DNA of 64,000 nucleotides from Thermogemmata fonticola (GTDB lineage: Bacteria; Planctomycetota; Planctomycetia; Gemmatales; Gemmataceae): NCBI RefSeq assembly GCF_013694095.1, contig NZ_JACEFB010000001.1:930001-994000 (forward strand), read 5' to 3'. The notes under the pieces are model-generated. The model saw only the letters and a list, made by a program, of their open reading frames with translations. It was not told where the DNA came from and did no database searches. A program made the position numbers and the translations under genes. Shown in pieces: positions 26,224 through 35,974 of the stretch. Each line of letters begins with the position of its first letter. Positions within the stretch are counted from its first letter, which is position 1.

Positions 26224-27656
26224 ACCTCTCAGCACGAGCGCGTTTGGCGATTGTGGGTAATGGCATGGCGAGCGGCCGGCTCCTCGATGAATTGCTCCGC
26301 CGGGATGCCCTGCGCCAGCTCCAGATTTCCGTCTTTGGCGAAGAACCGCAGGGGTGCTACAACCGCATTCTCCTCCACCGCTTGCTTTCGGGCGGTACCT
26401 TGGAAGAGATTCTCCTCAAGCCACCCGCTTGGTACGCAGAGCATGGCATCGCCTTCCATCCCGCGACTGTCACGCACATTGATCCCTGGCATCAGCAGTT
26501 ACAGACAGCCGACGGTCAGTGGCATGCTTTCGATCAGCTCGTGCTGGCGACGGGAAGCGTGCCGGTCATTCCTCCCCTGGAAGGCCTGCGCCTGGCTGAC
26601 GGGCAATGGCGGCCCGGAGTCGTTCCCTACCGCACCGCTGCGGATTGTGAGCGACTGCGTCAGTATCTACGTGCGGGAAGACAAGCCGTAGTCATTGGTG
26701 GCGGATTACTCGGCTTGGAAGCCGCCAAAACCCTGCACGATCAGGGCCTGCACGTGACCGTGCTCCATGCCGCCGAGTGGCTCATGAACCGCCAATTGGA
26801 TGCCCCGGCCGGGCGCTTCCTTCAGCAAGCCCTGGAACGGATGGGACTGGCCATTCGCACCGCAGTCCAGGCTACCCGTCTCCTGGGTGAGACCGCAGTT
26901 GAGGCCGTGCAACTGGCGGATGGTGCCACATTGCCCGCGGACCTCCTCGTGCTGGCGTGCGGCGTCTCGCCGCGGGTGGAACTGGCCCGCCAGGCCGGCC
27001 TGGAGGTTCGCAAAGGCATCGTTGTGGACGACCAGCTCCGCACCAGCCAGCCCCAGATTTACGCAGTGGGTGAGTGTGCCGAGCATCGAGGCGTCGTCTA
27101 CGGCATCGTCGCACCGCTCTACGAACAGTGCAGCGTATTGGCTGACATCCTCAGCGGCGTCCGTCCCCAAGCCCGTTACCGGGGTTCCCTCCTCTACACG
27201 CGCTTGAAAGTCGCCGGTGTGGATGTGGCGAGCATGGGGGAGATCGAATCCGAAGGGGAACAGGATGAGATCATCCAGGTCATCGAACCGCAGCGGGGTG
27301 TTTATCGCAAGCTGATCATCCGCCAGGAACAATTGGTCGGAGCCGTGTTAGTCGGGGATGCTACTGCTGCCGCTTCCCTTTTGCGGCGCCTGCAACGCGG
27401 CGATCTGGTTCCGTCCAATCGTCTGGATTGGCTCGCCTCGCCTTACCGCCGCGACACTCAGGAACAAGAGGATGTGGTCTGCCATTGTCACCAAATCCGC
27501 CCGCAGCAACTGATCCAAGCCATCCAGAACGGTTGCCGGACGCTTTCAGAACTCGGCAGCCGAACGGGGGCGGGAACCGGTTGTGGCTCCTGCCGGGGTC
27601 AACTCGCCCGGCTCCTGCTTCAGCATGCCGCGGCAGCAGCGGGCGCACCTTCATGA
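26220..27656 (+). CDS. FAD/NAD(P)H oxidoreductase with BFD [2Fe-2S] domain, likely nitrate reductase electron-transfer subunit
   Basis: A 478-residue flavoprotein homologous to the N-terminal half of NirB: two Rossmann motifs (LAIVGNGMASGRLLDE and VVIGGGLLGLEAAK) and a C-terminal BFD-like [2Fe-2S] domain with Cys421, 423, 455 and 458. The siroheme half is absent. The ATGA overlap with the nitrate reductase gene argues that it passes NAD(P)H electrons to that enzyme, as NasB/NasC proteins do elsewhere. It probably arose by duplication of a NirB-type module. An independent role as a NirB partner is possible but less likely. Confidence 0.85.
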   Translation: MNLSARARLAIVGNGMASGRLLDELLRRDALRQLQISVFGEEPQGCYNRILLHRLLSGGTLEEILLKPPAWYAEHGIAFHPATVTHIDPWHQQLQTADGQWHAFDQLVLATGSVPVIPPLEGLRLADGQWRPGVVPYRTAADCERLRQYLRAGRQAVVIGGGLLGLEAAKTLHDQGLHVTVLHAAEWLMNRQLDAPAGRFLQQALERMGLAIRTAVQATRLLGETAVEAVQLADGATLPADLLVLACGVSPRVELARQAGLEVRKGIVVDDQLRTSQPQIYAVGECAEHRGVVYGIVAPLYEQCSVLADILSGVRPQARYRGSLLYTRLKVAGVDVASMGEIESEGEQDEIIQVIEPQRGVYRKLIIRQEQLVGAVLVGDATAAASLLRRLQRGDLVPSNRLDWLASPYRRDTQEQEDVVCHCHQIRPQQLIQAIQNGCRTLSELGSRTGAGTGCGSCRGQLARLLLQHAAAAAGAPS

Positions 27657-27735
27657 CAACCCACGGACACAAGACTTCCTCTCCACGCTCTCCCCGTGAT
27701 GGCTCGTTCTTTCCTGCCCTTAGAAAGGAGCATCC

Positions 27736-29049
27736 ATGCGCGAGACTGTGGAGGCTGCCCCTTCCGAGGCCACGGGACCGCGGCAACGCGTCCTCTGGCT
27801 GTCCACCTGGTCGTTTACCCTGCTCTTTGCCGTGTGGCTCATGTACGGTGTGCTGGGAGTCAAAATCCGGGATGAACTGTCCCTGACGCCCGGTCAATTC
27901 GAGTGGCTCCTGGCTGTAGCGATCCTCGCCGGCTCGTTGCCCCGCTTGCACTTCGGCATCTGGGCTGACCGATACGGGGGCCGCAAGGTCATGACCGCCT
28001 TGCTCCTCCTGGTCGTACTTCCCACGCTGTGGGTCAGTTATGCTTCCAGCTACTGGGAACTGCTTCTCTGTGCCGCCATTTTCGGTCTTGCGGGCAACGC
28101 CTTCACAGTAGGCATTTCCTGGAACTCTGCGTGGTTCCCGGACCGGATCAAGGGCACAGCCTTGGGAATCTTCGGTGCTGGCAATGTCGGGGCGTCGCTG
28201 ACTAAGTTTCTCGCTCCGCCGCTGCTGGCCCTGATTCCCGCCGCAGGCTTTGCCCAAGGAGCCATCCCCGGCGGCTGGCGTTTCATACCGCTGGTGTACA
28301 CGCTGCTGCTGCTTCTCACCGCGGCGGCCGTCTGGTTCGTCGCTCCCCGTCCGGATCGCTGCCCCGGCCAAGGGCGATCCCGCAGGGACCTTTACGCCCC
28401 ACTCCAACACATGCGAGTCTGGCGGTTTAGCCTCTATTATGTGGTGGTATTCGGGGCTTATGTGGCCCTCGCCGCCTACCTGCCGAAGTATTATGTCGAT
28501 GTCTATGGCCTGCCACTGGCCACGGCGGGGTACCTGACCGCGCTGTACATCTTCCCTGCCAGTCTCCTGCGGCCCCTAGGCGGTTGGCTTTCCGATCGTT
28601 ACGGACCGCGGTGCGTCACCTATGGCGTCTTTATCACCATGACGGTCGCATTGGCCTTCATCTGCCTGCCCAATCACTGGTGCGACCCCGGTGTGATCGG
28701 CTTTACCGCCCTGATGTTCATCGTGGGATGTGCGATGGGCATCGGGAAAGGTTCGGTTTACAAATACATACCAAACTACTTCCCGAACGATGTCGGTGCG
28801 GTCGGCGGGATGGTCGGGATGCTCGGCGCTCTAGGCGGCTTTATCCTCCCCCCGCTCTTCGGCATCCTCGGTCGCTGGTTGCAGTCCCCGCAGGCGGCGT
28901 TTCTGGCCTTGCTGCTGCTGACCCTCTTGAGCTTGGGATGGCTCCATTGGACTGTTCTGCGACTCAAACTCCAACAACAACTCCAGAGCATCCAACAGGC
29001 GATCCCCTTGCCTGTTTCGGTGACTGAGGTGAATAAGGCCTCCTCGTAA
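27736..29049 (+). CDS. narK: MFS nitrate/nitrite transporter
   Basis: A 437-residue inner-membrane protein with about twelve hydrophobic segments. NarK-type features are the first-loop motif WADRYGGRKVM, the glycine-rich nitrate signature around FGLAGNAFTVGISWNSAWFP, and a second signature near FIVGCAMGIGKGSVYKYIPN. It should import nitrate (or exchange nitrate and nitrite) for the reductases upstream. ATG 27736 follows AAGGAG by about six bases. It is the last gene of the cluster, with a strong terminator starting 61 bp after its stop. Confidence 0.92.
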   Translation: MRETVEAAPSEATGPRQRVLWLSTWSFTLLFAVWLMYGVLGVKIRDELSLTPGQFEWLLAVAILAGSLPRLHFGIWADRYGGRKVMTALLLLVVLPTLWVSYASSYWELLLCAAIFGLAGNAFTVGISWNSAWFPDRIKGTALGIFGAGNVGASLTKFLAPPLLALIPAAGFAQGAIPGGWRFIPLVYTLLLLLTAAAVWFVAPRPDRCPGQGRSRRDLYAPLQHMRVWRFSLYYVVVFGAYVALAAYLPKYYVDVYGLPLATAGYLTALYIFPASLLRPLGGWLSDRYGPRCVTYGVFITMTVALAFICLPNHWCDPGVIGFTALMFIVGCAMGIGKGSVYKYIPNYFPNDVGAVGGMVGMLGALGGFILPPLFGILGRWLQSPQAAFLALLLLTLLSLGWLHWTVLRLKLQQQLQSIQQAIPLPVSVTEVNKASS

Positions 29050-29110
29050 CGGATAGCATCAGCATCGTGCGGCCCAGTCCTACCCTCTGCGGGTAGCCTT
29101 AGAAAACCAC

Positions 29111-29155
29111 GGATGGCGGGACGACCTGAGTCATCCCCGCCATCCATTTTTTTTT
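29111..29155 (+). terminator. Strong intrinsic terminator after narK
   Basis: A ten-pair stem, GGATGGCGGG (29111-29120) with CCCGCCATCC (29136-29145), encloses a 15-base loop and is followed by A and nine T. It ends the nitrate cluster. Since the porin gene converges on it, it could also work weakly on the minus strand, where only a short T tract follows. Confidence 0.9.
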
Positions 29156-29195
29156 GAACATCTCAATGTGATATTCACATTCTGCACAATCTACA

Positions 29196-30938
29196 CTACC
29201 AGCGTGTGTTGAAGATCAAGTAGAAACTGGCGGAGTCAGCACCACCACTACCCGGTGGCTGTGTATTGCGTAGAAAGTCACCAGAGAACAAGTAAGCATA
29301 AGCAACGAGCAAGTCCGTTCTCTTAGTGAGATGGAAATTGACGATAATATCCAACTCGTTACCAATATAACTGCCAGCGGCACCAGTCGGATCACGGCGG
29401 ATAGCATTCCCCGCCACATTGTAAAGTGCATCCCGACTGCTAGCCAGCCAGAAGTTATGATATTGGAACCATAAGGTAATCCAATTCGTTGGATACAGAT
29501 ACATGGCGAGGAAAACATCATGGATATTCTGCCGTCCTATCATATCAGCCCAGCCGAAGTAGAAATGTCCGAAGGGGAATAGTTGGTTGAACGTTGTGAA
29601 GTTGCCACTATTCGGATTCCGGTCGCCACTCGCGTATTCATAGTACACCCAGAAGGTGGGATTCCACGGCATATCTACAAAGTGATAGCCCAAACCTGCT
29701 GTGGCCATGCCCGCTACCACGTCCGCACTTCCCCGGCGGCCCAACTGCATGGCACCCTCAAAATCGAAGAGAATCTGGTTGTCAATATCTCCCGCAAACC
29801 GTGAGCCGAACGTATGCAACGTCACAGGGAAGCGATCGATACCCAACTGATTGACACGATTGGTGTTATCGTACAACATGTAGTAGAAATCTAAATACGT
29901 TCCTCTCTTCGGCTTATAGGTCGCCCAGGCACCGATAAAGTTTTGGTTGTTATCAATGGAATCGAGTGCTGTACGATTGGGAATCACTGGCTGCAACCAG
30001 AACAGGTCCGTATCCCATTTTTCACCTGTGCGGAACAGGCGGACCCCTTGGAATGTCCGTCGTGTATTCGCCCACTCCAAAGTAGATACCAATCGTTGGG
30101 AACCGAGGAGTAGCTCCTGACGGCCAACACGGAGATAGACACCATCATTCGCGATCTGGCCGAGCTTCAAGTCTACAAAGAGGTTCAGGAAATCAAAGCG
30201 TGTAGCATCAATGGGCAATAACGGCAGATTCGCACCATTGGTTTCCGCATAGATTCCTTCAACATAGATGCGGAAAATATCTTGATACCACAAGTCCGTA
30301 TAGAGTCGTGTACGGATCTGTGCATAGTCGTTGTATCGACCACTCAGGCGGCTGTTTTGCTCATAAAAGTAGCGTACCCAATTGGCTCCGCCAATGTTGA
30401 GGAGCCAATTATCCCCTAAACGTACGCGTTTGAGGCGATCCAGAGCATCGGCTTGGGCATACGCCTCGGGGTTGTCCAGATAGCGCCAATCGGCATCAAA
30501 GAGTCCGGGGAACATCAGAGCAAACGGCGGGTAGCCGTACTGCGGCGGCTTGTCTCGCATCTCCCCGCGCAGGGCATCCAGCAAGCTGTAGTAGCCGCAA
30601 CCGGTGGGCGGAATCGGGAACATCCCCGGCCGGGGGGTGGGCCGTACCGGAGGCACACGCGAAAAGTCAAACGCGCAAGGGTCCCGTTGAGGCGCGCAGG
30701 GTGTGGCGGTGCTCCCGGAAGGAGGAGTTGCGGTCGAACCAGCACCTCCAGAGTCCGCCGATACTGAAGCAACTCCAGGTGAACTCTGCACTGCTTCCTG
30801 CACGCCTGGTGCAGAAACGGCAGATGGCTGCGGCCCAGGCATGACCATGGGCACATCTTGCGCCTGAGCTACATTTCCCCATCCGCCAAGGCCGCCCAGA
30901 AAGGCGATGCTCCATCGCCAATGTTTCCACCAACGCAT
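29196..30938 (-). CDS. Outer-membrane beta-barrel porin (alginate-export-like family)
   Basis: A 580-residue exported protein: signal peptide to about residue 26 (VAQA/QD), a Pro/Ser-rich segment to about 100 with two Cys, then a long run of alternating aromatic strands ending FYLIFNTRW with a terminal aromatic residue, as in outer-membrane barrels. GANWVRYFYEQ, DLKLGQIANDGVYLRVGRQE and FQGVRLFRTGEKWDTD resemble the alginate-export/AlgE-like group. AAGGTGAG precedes the ATG. The barrel part is much lower in GC than its neighbours (43-47% in sampled 60-base lines, against 67% in narK and 75% in this gene's own 5' part). It converges on narK. Nitrate or another small anion is a possible substrate, but this is a guess. 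Confidence 0.8.
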   Translation of the reverse strand: MRWWKHWRWSIAFLGGLGGWGNVAQAQDVPMVMPGPQPSAVSAPGVQEAVQSSPGVASVSADSGGAGSTATPPSGSTATPCAPQRDPCAFDFSRVPPVRPTPRPGMFPIPPTGCGYYSLLDALRGEMRDKPPQYGYPPFALMFPGLFDADWRYLDNPEAYAQADALDRLKRVRLGDNWLLNIGGANWVRYFYEQNSRLSGRYNDYAQIRTRLYTDLWYQDIFRIYVEGIYAETNGANLPLLPIDATRFDFLNLFVDLKLGQIANDGVYLRVGRQELLLGSQRLVSTLEWANTRRTFQGVRLFRTGEKWDTDLFWLQPVIPNRTALDSIDNNQNFIGAWATYKPKRGTYLDFYYMLYDNTNRVNQLGIDRFPVTLHTFGSRFAGDIDNQILFDFEGAMQLGRRGSADVVAGMATAGLGYHFVDMPWNPTFWVYYEYASGDRNPNSGNFTTFNQLFPFGHFYFGWADMIGRQNIHDVFLAMYLYPTNWITLWFQYHNFWLASSRDALYNVAGNAIRRDPTGAAGSYIGNELDIIVNFHLTKRTDLLVAYAYLFSGDFLRNTQPPGSGGADSASFYLIFNTRW

Positions 30939-31336
30939 AACTCACCTTCCTTGGTTTGAGAAGTCCATGAGATACCAGGCACATGTTTCCTCGAATCCGT
31001 GCCATCGCTGAAAATATCGCATTGAGAAAGTCGGCAACTGCAAGCATCACCTGCGAGGATGTCATTCCCGGTACGTCCGCTTTTCCTAAACTCTGCATAA
31101 ACCGCACGCCCGGAATCGGCGGCCTTCTTAACATCCAACCTCTTCATACACCCAATCTGTCCACTTCATGGGAATGAGCGATTTCCGCGGTTGTGCCGAT
31201 ATTTTCCGATTTGGGAAATGGGTCGAATTCTGCGATTTTGCCAGATGCAGCGGTGAGGGAAGATTTACCATCCAGCAAAAGAGGGCGAGCAAAAGAGGAG
31301 GTTCGTGGAAACCCAGGGCGCCTCACATCGCGCGCG
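30939..31336. other. Intergenic region with no recognised gene
   Basis: About 400 bp of lower-GC DNA upstream of the porin gene and downstream of aceF. It should hold the porin promoter, but no clear box pair was found. A 92-codon minus-strand frame here overlaps the porin start and has no family resemblance. Confidence 0.5.
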
Positions 31337-33067
31337 TCAGGTTTCCATGAGCAACCGGATGGGATCGCTGAAAAGCTGCACGAGCCGAGCGACGAAACGG
31401 CATCCATCCGCCCCATCGATCACACGGTGATCGTAAGTCAAGCTCAAAGGGAGCATAAGGCGAGGCACGATTTGCCCATCCCGCACGACAGCCTGCCAAG
31501 TGGATCGAGACAGGCCGAGGATTGCAACTTCAGGATAATTCACAATGGGAGTAAAGGCCGTACCCCCGATGCCGCCGAGATTGGAGATGGTGAAGGTGCC
31601 GCCGCGCATTTCTTCGAGGCGAAGCTTACGGGCACGGGCCTTTTCGGCGAGGACCTGGACTTCCGCGGCCAAGTCCCGAATACTCTTCTTATCGGCGTCG
31701 CGCACCACGGGCACCACCAGGCCTTCTTTCGTATCCACAGCAATGCCGATGTGGTAGTAACGCTTGTAGATCAGGCGGCCTGTGTTCATGTCGAAACTGC
31801 TGTTGAAGTGGGGGAACTCCTTGAGGGCCGCCACGCAGGCTTTGATGGCCAGCACAGTCATAGTGATTTTGGGACTGCCCGGCGGCATAGCGTCCACGAT
31901 GCGCTTGCGCCCAGCTTCTAGATCGGTGATGTCCGCCAGGTCATGTTGGGTCACCATCGGCACTGCCCGCCAGGCCAGGGTCAGATTGCGGGCAATGGTT
32001 TGGCGCAGAGTGGACACTTCGCGGATTTCTACCGGTCCATATTGGCTGAAATCCGGCAGTGGCGGAAGAGCAAGGCCGGCAGCTTCGCCTGAAGCCTGCG
32101 ATGGGGGGGCTGGGCGGAGTCGTTGCCGTTCGGTGCGGATGAAGTTTTTGATGTCGTCCAGAGTGACTCGTCCTCCCCGTCCGCTGGGAGGCACCTCATT
32201 AAGCGAGACTCCGAGTTCGCGTGCCAAGCGCCGCGCCGCCGGACTCGCGGGAACCAAACCCGCGCGGGCATCTTTCGCCGAGGGAGGAATGGATGAAGTT
32301 GCGGCAACGCCATTGGTCGCGGCAGCTTGCTGACCTTCTCGTTCTGGGGTGAAAGAAGCGGAAGGCTCGGATGGCGGCGGCGTCGCTCCCGCACTGCTGG
32401 CCGCTGATCCACCGGCGGGCGAAGTCGTAGAACGGGCTGATCGTCCCGCCGATTGTAGGCTCAACACTCGTCCCCCGACCGGCACCTTATCCCCCGGCTG
32501 GACGTGGACCGCCGTCACAATGCCAGCGCGATCGATCGGCACCTCCACGGCGGCCTTGTCGGTTTCCACCGTCACCACGTTCTGGCCCGGCTGCACCGTG
32601 TCCCCCGGTTGCACCAAGACGGCGGTGATCGTTGCCGCTTCGATTCCCTCTCCCAACTCGGGGAGCAGAAAATCACTCGTGGCGGGAGTTTCCGCTGATT
32701 CCGCCGCGACACCTCGTAGCGAAGCCACGGAACTTGTGGAAACTGTCGCAGTAGGAGCCGGTGCACGGGCAGCCGCTTGGGGAACCGCAGAGGGAGGTGA
32801 CAATCCCGCGGAAGTTGGCGTCTTGTTCCCCTCGGCATTCGCACGCAAGCGCAGAACGGGGGTATCAATCGGTATTTTGTCGCCAGGTTGAACCAAAACC
32901 GCTTCGACAACACCGCTGACATCGACCGGAACCTCGACCGCCGCCTTGTCTGTCTCAACGGTCAGGACATTCTGGCCGGCCTGTATCACATCTCCGGGCC
33001 GAACCGTGACCGCGGTGACGGTGACCGTGTCGATCCCCTCCCCTAAGGGCGGCAAACGGAATTCCAT
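31337..33067 (-). CDS. aceF: Pyruvate dehydrogenase E2, dihydrolipoyl acetyltransferase
   Basis: A 576-residue core subunit of the pyruvate dehydrogenase complex, transferring acetyl groups to CoA. There are two lipoyl domains with lipoyl-lysines in ETDKAAVEVP at Lys41 and Lys171, exactly 130 residues apart. Ala/Pro-rich linkers follow, then a peripheral-subunit-binding domain at about 275-315 (ASPAARRLARELGVSLNEV) and a catalytic domain ending with DHRVIDG (His547) close to the C terminus. It lies 78 bp downstream of aceE on the same strand, so the two form an operon. No E3 (lpd) gene is in the window. Confidence 0.94.
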   Translation of the reverse strand: MEFRLPPLGEGIDTVTVTAVTVRPGDVIQAGQNVLTVETDKAAVEVPVDVSGVVEAVLVQPGDKIPIDTPVLRLRANAEGNKTPTSAGLSPPSAVPQAAARAPAPTATVSTSSVASLRGVAAESAETPATSDFLLPELGEGIEAATITAVLVQPGDTVQPGQNVVTVETDKAAVEVPIDRAGIVTAVHVQPGDKVPVGGRVLSLQSAGRSARSTTSPAGGSAASSAGATPPPSEPSASFTPEREGQQAAATNGVAATSSIPPSAKDARAGLVPASPAARRLARELGVSLNEVPPSGRGGRVTLDDIKNFIRTERQRLRPAPPSQASGEAAGLALPPLPDFSQYGPVEIREVSTLRQTIARNLTLAWRAVPMVTQHDLADITDLEAGRKRIVDAMPPGSPKITMTVLAIKACVAALKEFPHFNSSFDMNTGRLIYKRYYHIGIAVDTKEGLVVPVVRDADKKSIRDLAAEVQVLAEKARARKLRLEEMRGGTFTISNLGGIGGTAFTPIVNYPEVAILGLSRSTWQAVVRDGQIVPRLMLPLSLTYDHRVIDGADGCRFVARLVQLFSDPIRLLMET

Positions 33068-33145
33068 GCCTCACCTCTGCCTTAGAAGCCACGCACGTCG
33101 TAACCGGAGCATACCTTGTCACTTACCCGGAGTTGCTGCCTCCCA

Positions 33146-35974
33146 TCAAACGGTCCAAGGCGGCGGAGCATCGGGTGACACTCCCAGCGACTCCAGCGCT
33201 TGCTGCACGACAGAACGGTCGATCTCCTGACGCTCTGCCAGGGAGTAGAGGGCAGCGACAGTGACGTGCTCCGCGTCGATCTCGAAGAAGCGGCGCAGCG
33301 CCTTACGCGTGTCGCTTCGGCCAAAACCATCCGTTCCCAACGCCAGCAACCGCCCTTCCAAAAAGGGGCCGATGAGTTCCGGCACTGCTCGGACATAATC
33401 GCTAGCGGCGATGATCGGACCGGGAACATTCCCCAACACCTGGCGGACGAAGGAGACGCGCTTTTCTGCCAGGGGATGCAACCGATTATATCGCTCACAT
33501 TCCAGGGCTTCCCGGCGTAACATCTGATAACTCGTCACACTATAGACAGTACTGGCCACATTATATTGTTCCGCAAGGATTTTCTGGGCACGTAATACTT
33601 CCATGAGAATAGGACCTGACCCCAGGAGTTGAACTTCCGCAATGGCTCCTTGCGGCCGCAAACTCCGAAACGGATAGATACCGCGTATGATTCCCTCTCG
33701 AATCTGGGGTGAAGGCATGGGAGGCATATCATAGCTTTCATTGTACAACGTTAGATAGTAGAAGCACTCTTCATTACGGATGAACATGGCATGGATGCCT
33801 TCTTCGATAATAACGGCCAGTTCGTAGGCAAAAGCCGGATCATAAGCCCGGCAGGTGGGGACAGCGGAGGCGACCAGATGGCTATGGCCATCCTGGTGTT
33901 GAAGGCCCTCTCCGTTGAGCGTAGTACGGCCCGCGGTCGCTCCGAGGAGGAAACCCCGCGTGCGGGCATCGGCTGCCGCCCAAATCAGATCCCCGACACG
34001 TTGGAAGCCAAACATCGAGTAGTAGATATAAAACGGTATGGTATTAACACCGTAAGTATTGTAAGCCGTCCCTGCTGCGATGAAGCTGCACATAGCTCCA
34101 GCTTCATTGATTCCTTCTTGCAATATTTGCCCATTGGTTGACTCTTTATACTCGGTGAGAGTTCCCTTATCGACGGGCGTGTAAAGTTGTCCGATACTGG
34201 AATAGATTCCGAACGATTTATACATAGGCGGCATGCCAAAGGTTTGTCCTTCATCCGGGACAATGGGAACGATGTATTTGCCAATGGCGGGGTCCTTCAT
34301 GATTTGTGTCATGAGCACAACCCAGGCTAGAGTGGTGGATTGCCCTTTACCGGGGGGTGTGCCTTTCAGGAGGGGTTCAAAGGCTTTGGGGTCGGGAGGC
34401 GAACTGGGGGTGAAGGTTGTATTGCGGAAGGGTTGGAAGCCGCCCAGGGCGCGCCGGCGATCCCGCAAGTATTTCATCTCCGGGCTGTCTTCTGGGGGGC
34501 GATAGAAGGGGACTTCGCCGAGCTGTTCATCCGTGAAGGGCAGCTCGAAGCGATCGCGGAACAAGCGTAGGGCAGCGATCATCTGGCGTTTGCTGATCTC
34601 TTCCGGCGCGAGGCTCGGTTCCCGTTCGATCTCCACCGCCAGCTTTTTCAACTGGTGCGTGGTGTTCTTGCCTGCCCCGCCCGTGCCTGGAATGCCGTAC
34701 CCTTTGATTGTCTTGACCAGGATGACCGTGGGTTGTCCCTTATGCTCCACGGCGGCCTTATAGGCAGCGTAAACCTTGAGGGGATCATGTCCGCCACGCT
34801 TGAGAGTCGCCAAACGGGAGTTGGGAAGATGCTCGACCAAGGCTCGCAATTCGGGAGTGTTGAAGAAATGTTCGCGGATGAAGGCTCCCCGGCGTTCGAG
34901 GTCTTCCTCCTCGCTGAGGACGACTTTGTTGCGGATTTCCTCCGGCGTGCGGACATCTCGGCCGATGTATTCCTGGTACTCGCCATCGACCACTTCCATC
35001 ATGCGGCGTGCCAAAGCACCCGTGTGGTCGGCCTGCAAGAGGGGGTCCCAATCGGAACCCCAGATCACTTTGATGACATTCCAGCCGGCACCGCGGAAAA
35101 TCCCCTCTAGTTCCTGGATGATCTTGCCGTTGCCGCGGACGGGGCCATCCAGACGTTGCAAGTTGCAGTTGATGACCCAAATGAGGTTATCGAGGCGTTC
35201 GCGTCCCGCCAAGCCGATGCAACCGAGAGTCTCCGGTTCGTCGCATTCACCATCGCCGAGGAAGGCCCAGACTTTGACCGGGTCAGTATCTAACAGGCCG
35301 CGATCGCGCAGGTAGCGGTTGAAGCGGGCGTGATAGATCGACATGATCGGGCCGAGGCCCATGCTGACGGTAGGAAACTGCCAGAAGTTGGGCATGAGCC
35401 AGGGATGGGGATAGCTGGACAGGCCGCCTCCGGTTTGCAATTCGCGGCGGAAATTCAGCAACTGCGTTTCGCTGAGCCGTCCTTCGAGAAAGGCGCGGGC
35501 ATACATTCCGGGACTGGCATGACCCTGGAAGAAAATGACATCGCCGGGATGGGTTTCGCTCCGACCGCGGAAAAAGTGATTGAAGCCGATTTCGTACAGT
35601 GTCGCCGCACTGGCAAAAGTGGAGATGTGCCCGCCAACGTTGGTGTTGCGATTGGCCCGCAGCACCATCGCCATCGCATTCCAGCGGACGATGCTTTTGA
35701 TGCGCCGTTCTAGTTCGCGGTTGCCAGGGAAAGGAGGCTGTTCTTCCAGAGGAATGGTGTTGACGTAGGGCGTGGTGATGGCCCCGATCATGGGGGTGCG
35801 GGTCCGGCGGGCCACCAAGGCCATCAACTGTTCCAGCAAATAGTGAGCGCGTTCTGGTCCGGCGTGGCGGAGCACCGCCTCCATCGATTCGAGCCACTCC
35901 GCGGTCTCCTGCGGGTCGTGGTCCTCCGCCAGGCGTGCGGCACGACGGGCCAGCACGTCGGGTGTTGTGAGCAT
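33146..35974 (-). CDS. aceE: Pyruvate dehydrogenase E1 component, homodimeric type
   Basis: A 942-residue thiamine-diphosphate enzyme that decarboxylates pyruvate and acetylates the E2 lipoyl groups. Features are GHISTFASAATLYE near residue 125, the ThDP motif GDGECDEPETLG, NCNLQRLDGPVRGN and a transketolase-type middle and C-terminal region. Length is slightly above the usual 880-900. I place the start at MLTTPDVLAR, with TGGAGATC eight bases before it; the longer open frame adds 31 unlikely residues. The segment at about 33530-34330 has clearly lower GC (40-42% in two 60-base lines) than the 5' half (58%). It is followed by aceF. Confidence 0.94.
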   Translation of the reverse strand: MLTTPDVLARRAARLAEDHDPQETAEWLESMEAVLRHAGPERAHYLLEQLMALVARRTRTPMIGAITTPYVNTIPLEEQPPFPGNRELERRIKSIVRWNAMAMVLRANRNTNVGGHISTFASAATLYEIGFNHFFRGRSETHPGDVIFFQGHASPGMYARAFLEGRLSETQLLNFRRELQTGGGLSSYPHPWLMPNFWQFPTVSMGLGPIMSIYHARFNRYLRDRGLLDTDPVKVWAFLGDGECDEPETLGCIGLAGRERLDNLIWVINCNLQRLDGPVRGNGKIIQELEGIFRGAGWNVIKVIWGSDWDPLLQADHTGALARRMMEVVDGEYQEYIGRDVRTPEEIRNKVVLSEEEDLERRGAFIREHFFNTPELRALVEHLPNSRLATLKRGGHDPLKVYAAYKAAVEHKGQPTVILVKTIKGYGIPGTGGAGKNTTHQLKKLAVEIEREPSLAPEEISKRQMIAALRLFRDRFELPFTDEQLGEVPFYRPPEDSPEMKYLRDRRRALGGFQPFRNTTFTPSSPPDPKAFEPLLKGTPPGKGQSTTLAWVVLMTQIMKDPAIGKYIVPIVPDEGQTFGMPPMYKSFGIYSSIGQLYTPVDKGTLTEYKESTNGQILQEGINEAGAMCSFIAAGTAYNTYGVNTIPFYIYYSMFGFQRVGDLIWAAADARTRGFLLGATAGRTTLNGEGLQHQDGHSHLVASAVPTCRAYDPAFAYELAVIIEEGIHAMFIRNEECFYYLTLYNESYDMPPMPSPQIREGIIRGIYPFRSLRPQGAIAEVQLLGSGPILMEVLRAQKILAEQYNVASTVYSVTSYQMLRREALECERYNRLHPLAEKRVSFVRQVLGNVPGPIIAASDYVRAVPELIGPFLEGRLLALGTDGFGRSDTRKALRRFFEIDAEHVTVAALYSLAERQEIDRSVVQQALESLGVSPDAPPPWTV

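Noticed and set aside
30869-31147. 92-codon minus-strand frame overlapping the porin start
   Set aside because: It overlaps the porin ribosome-binding site and signal peptide region and shows no motif or clear translation signal.
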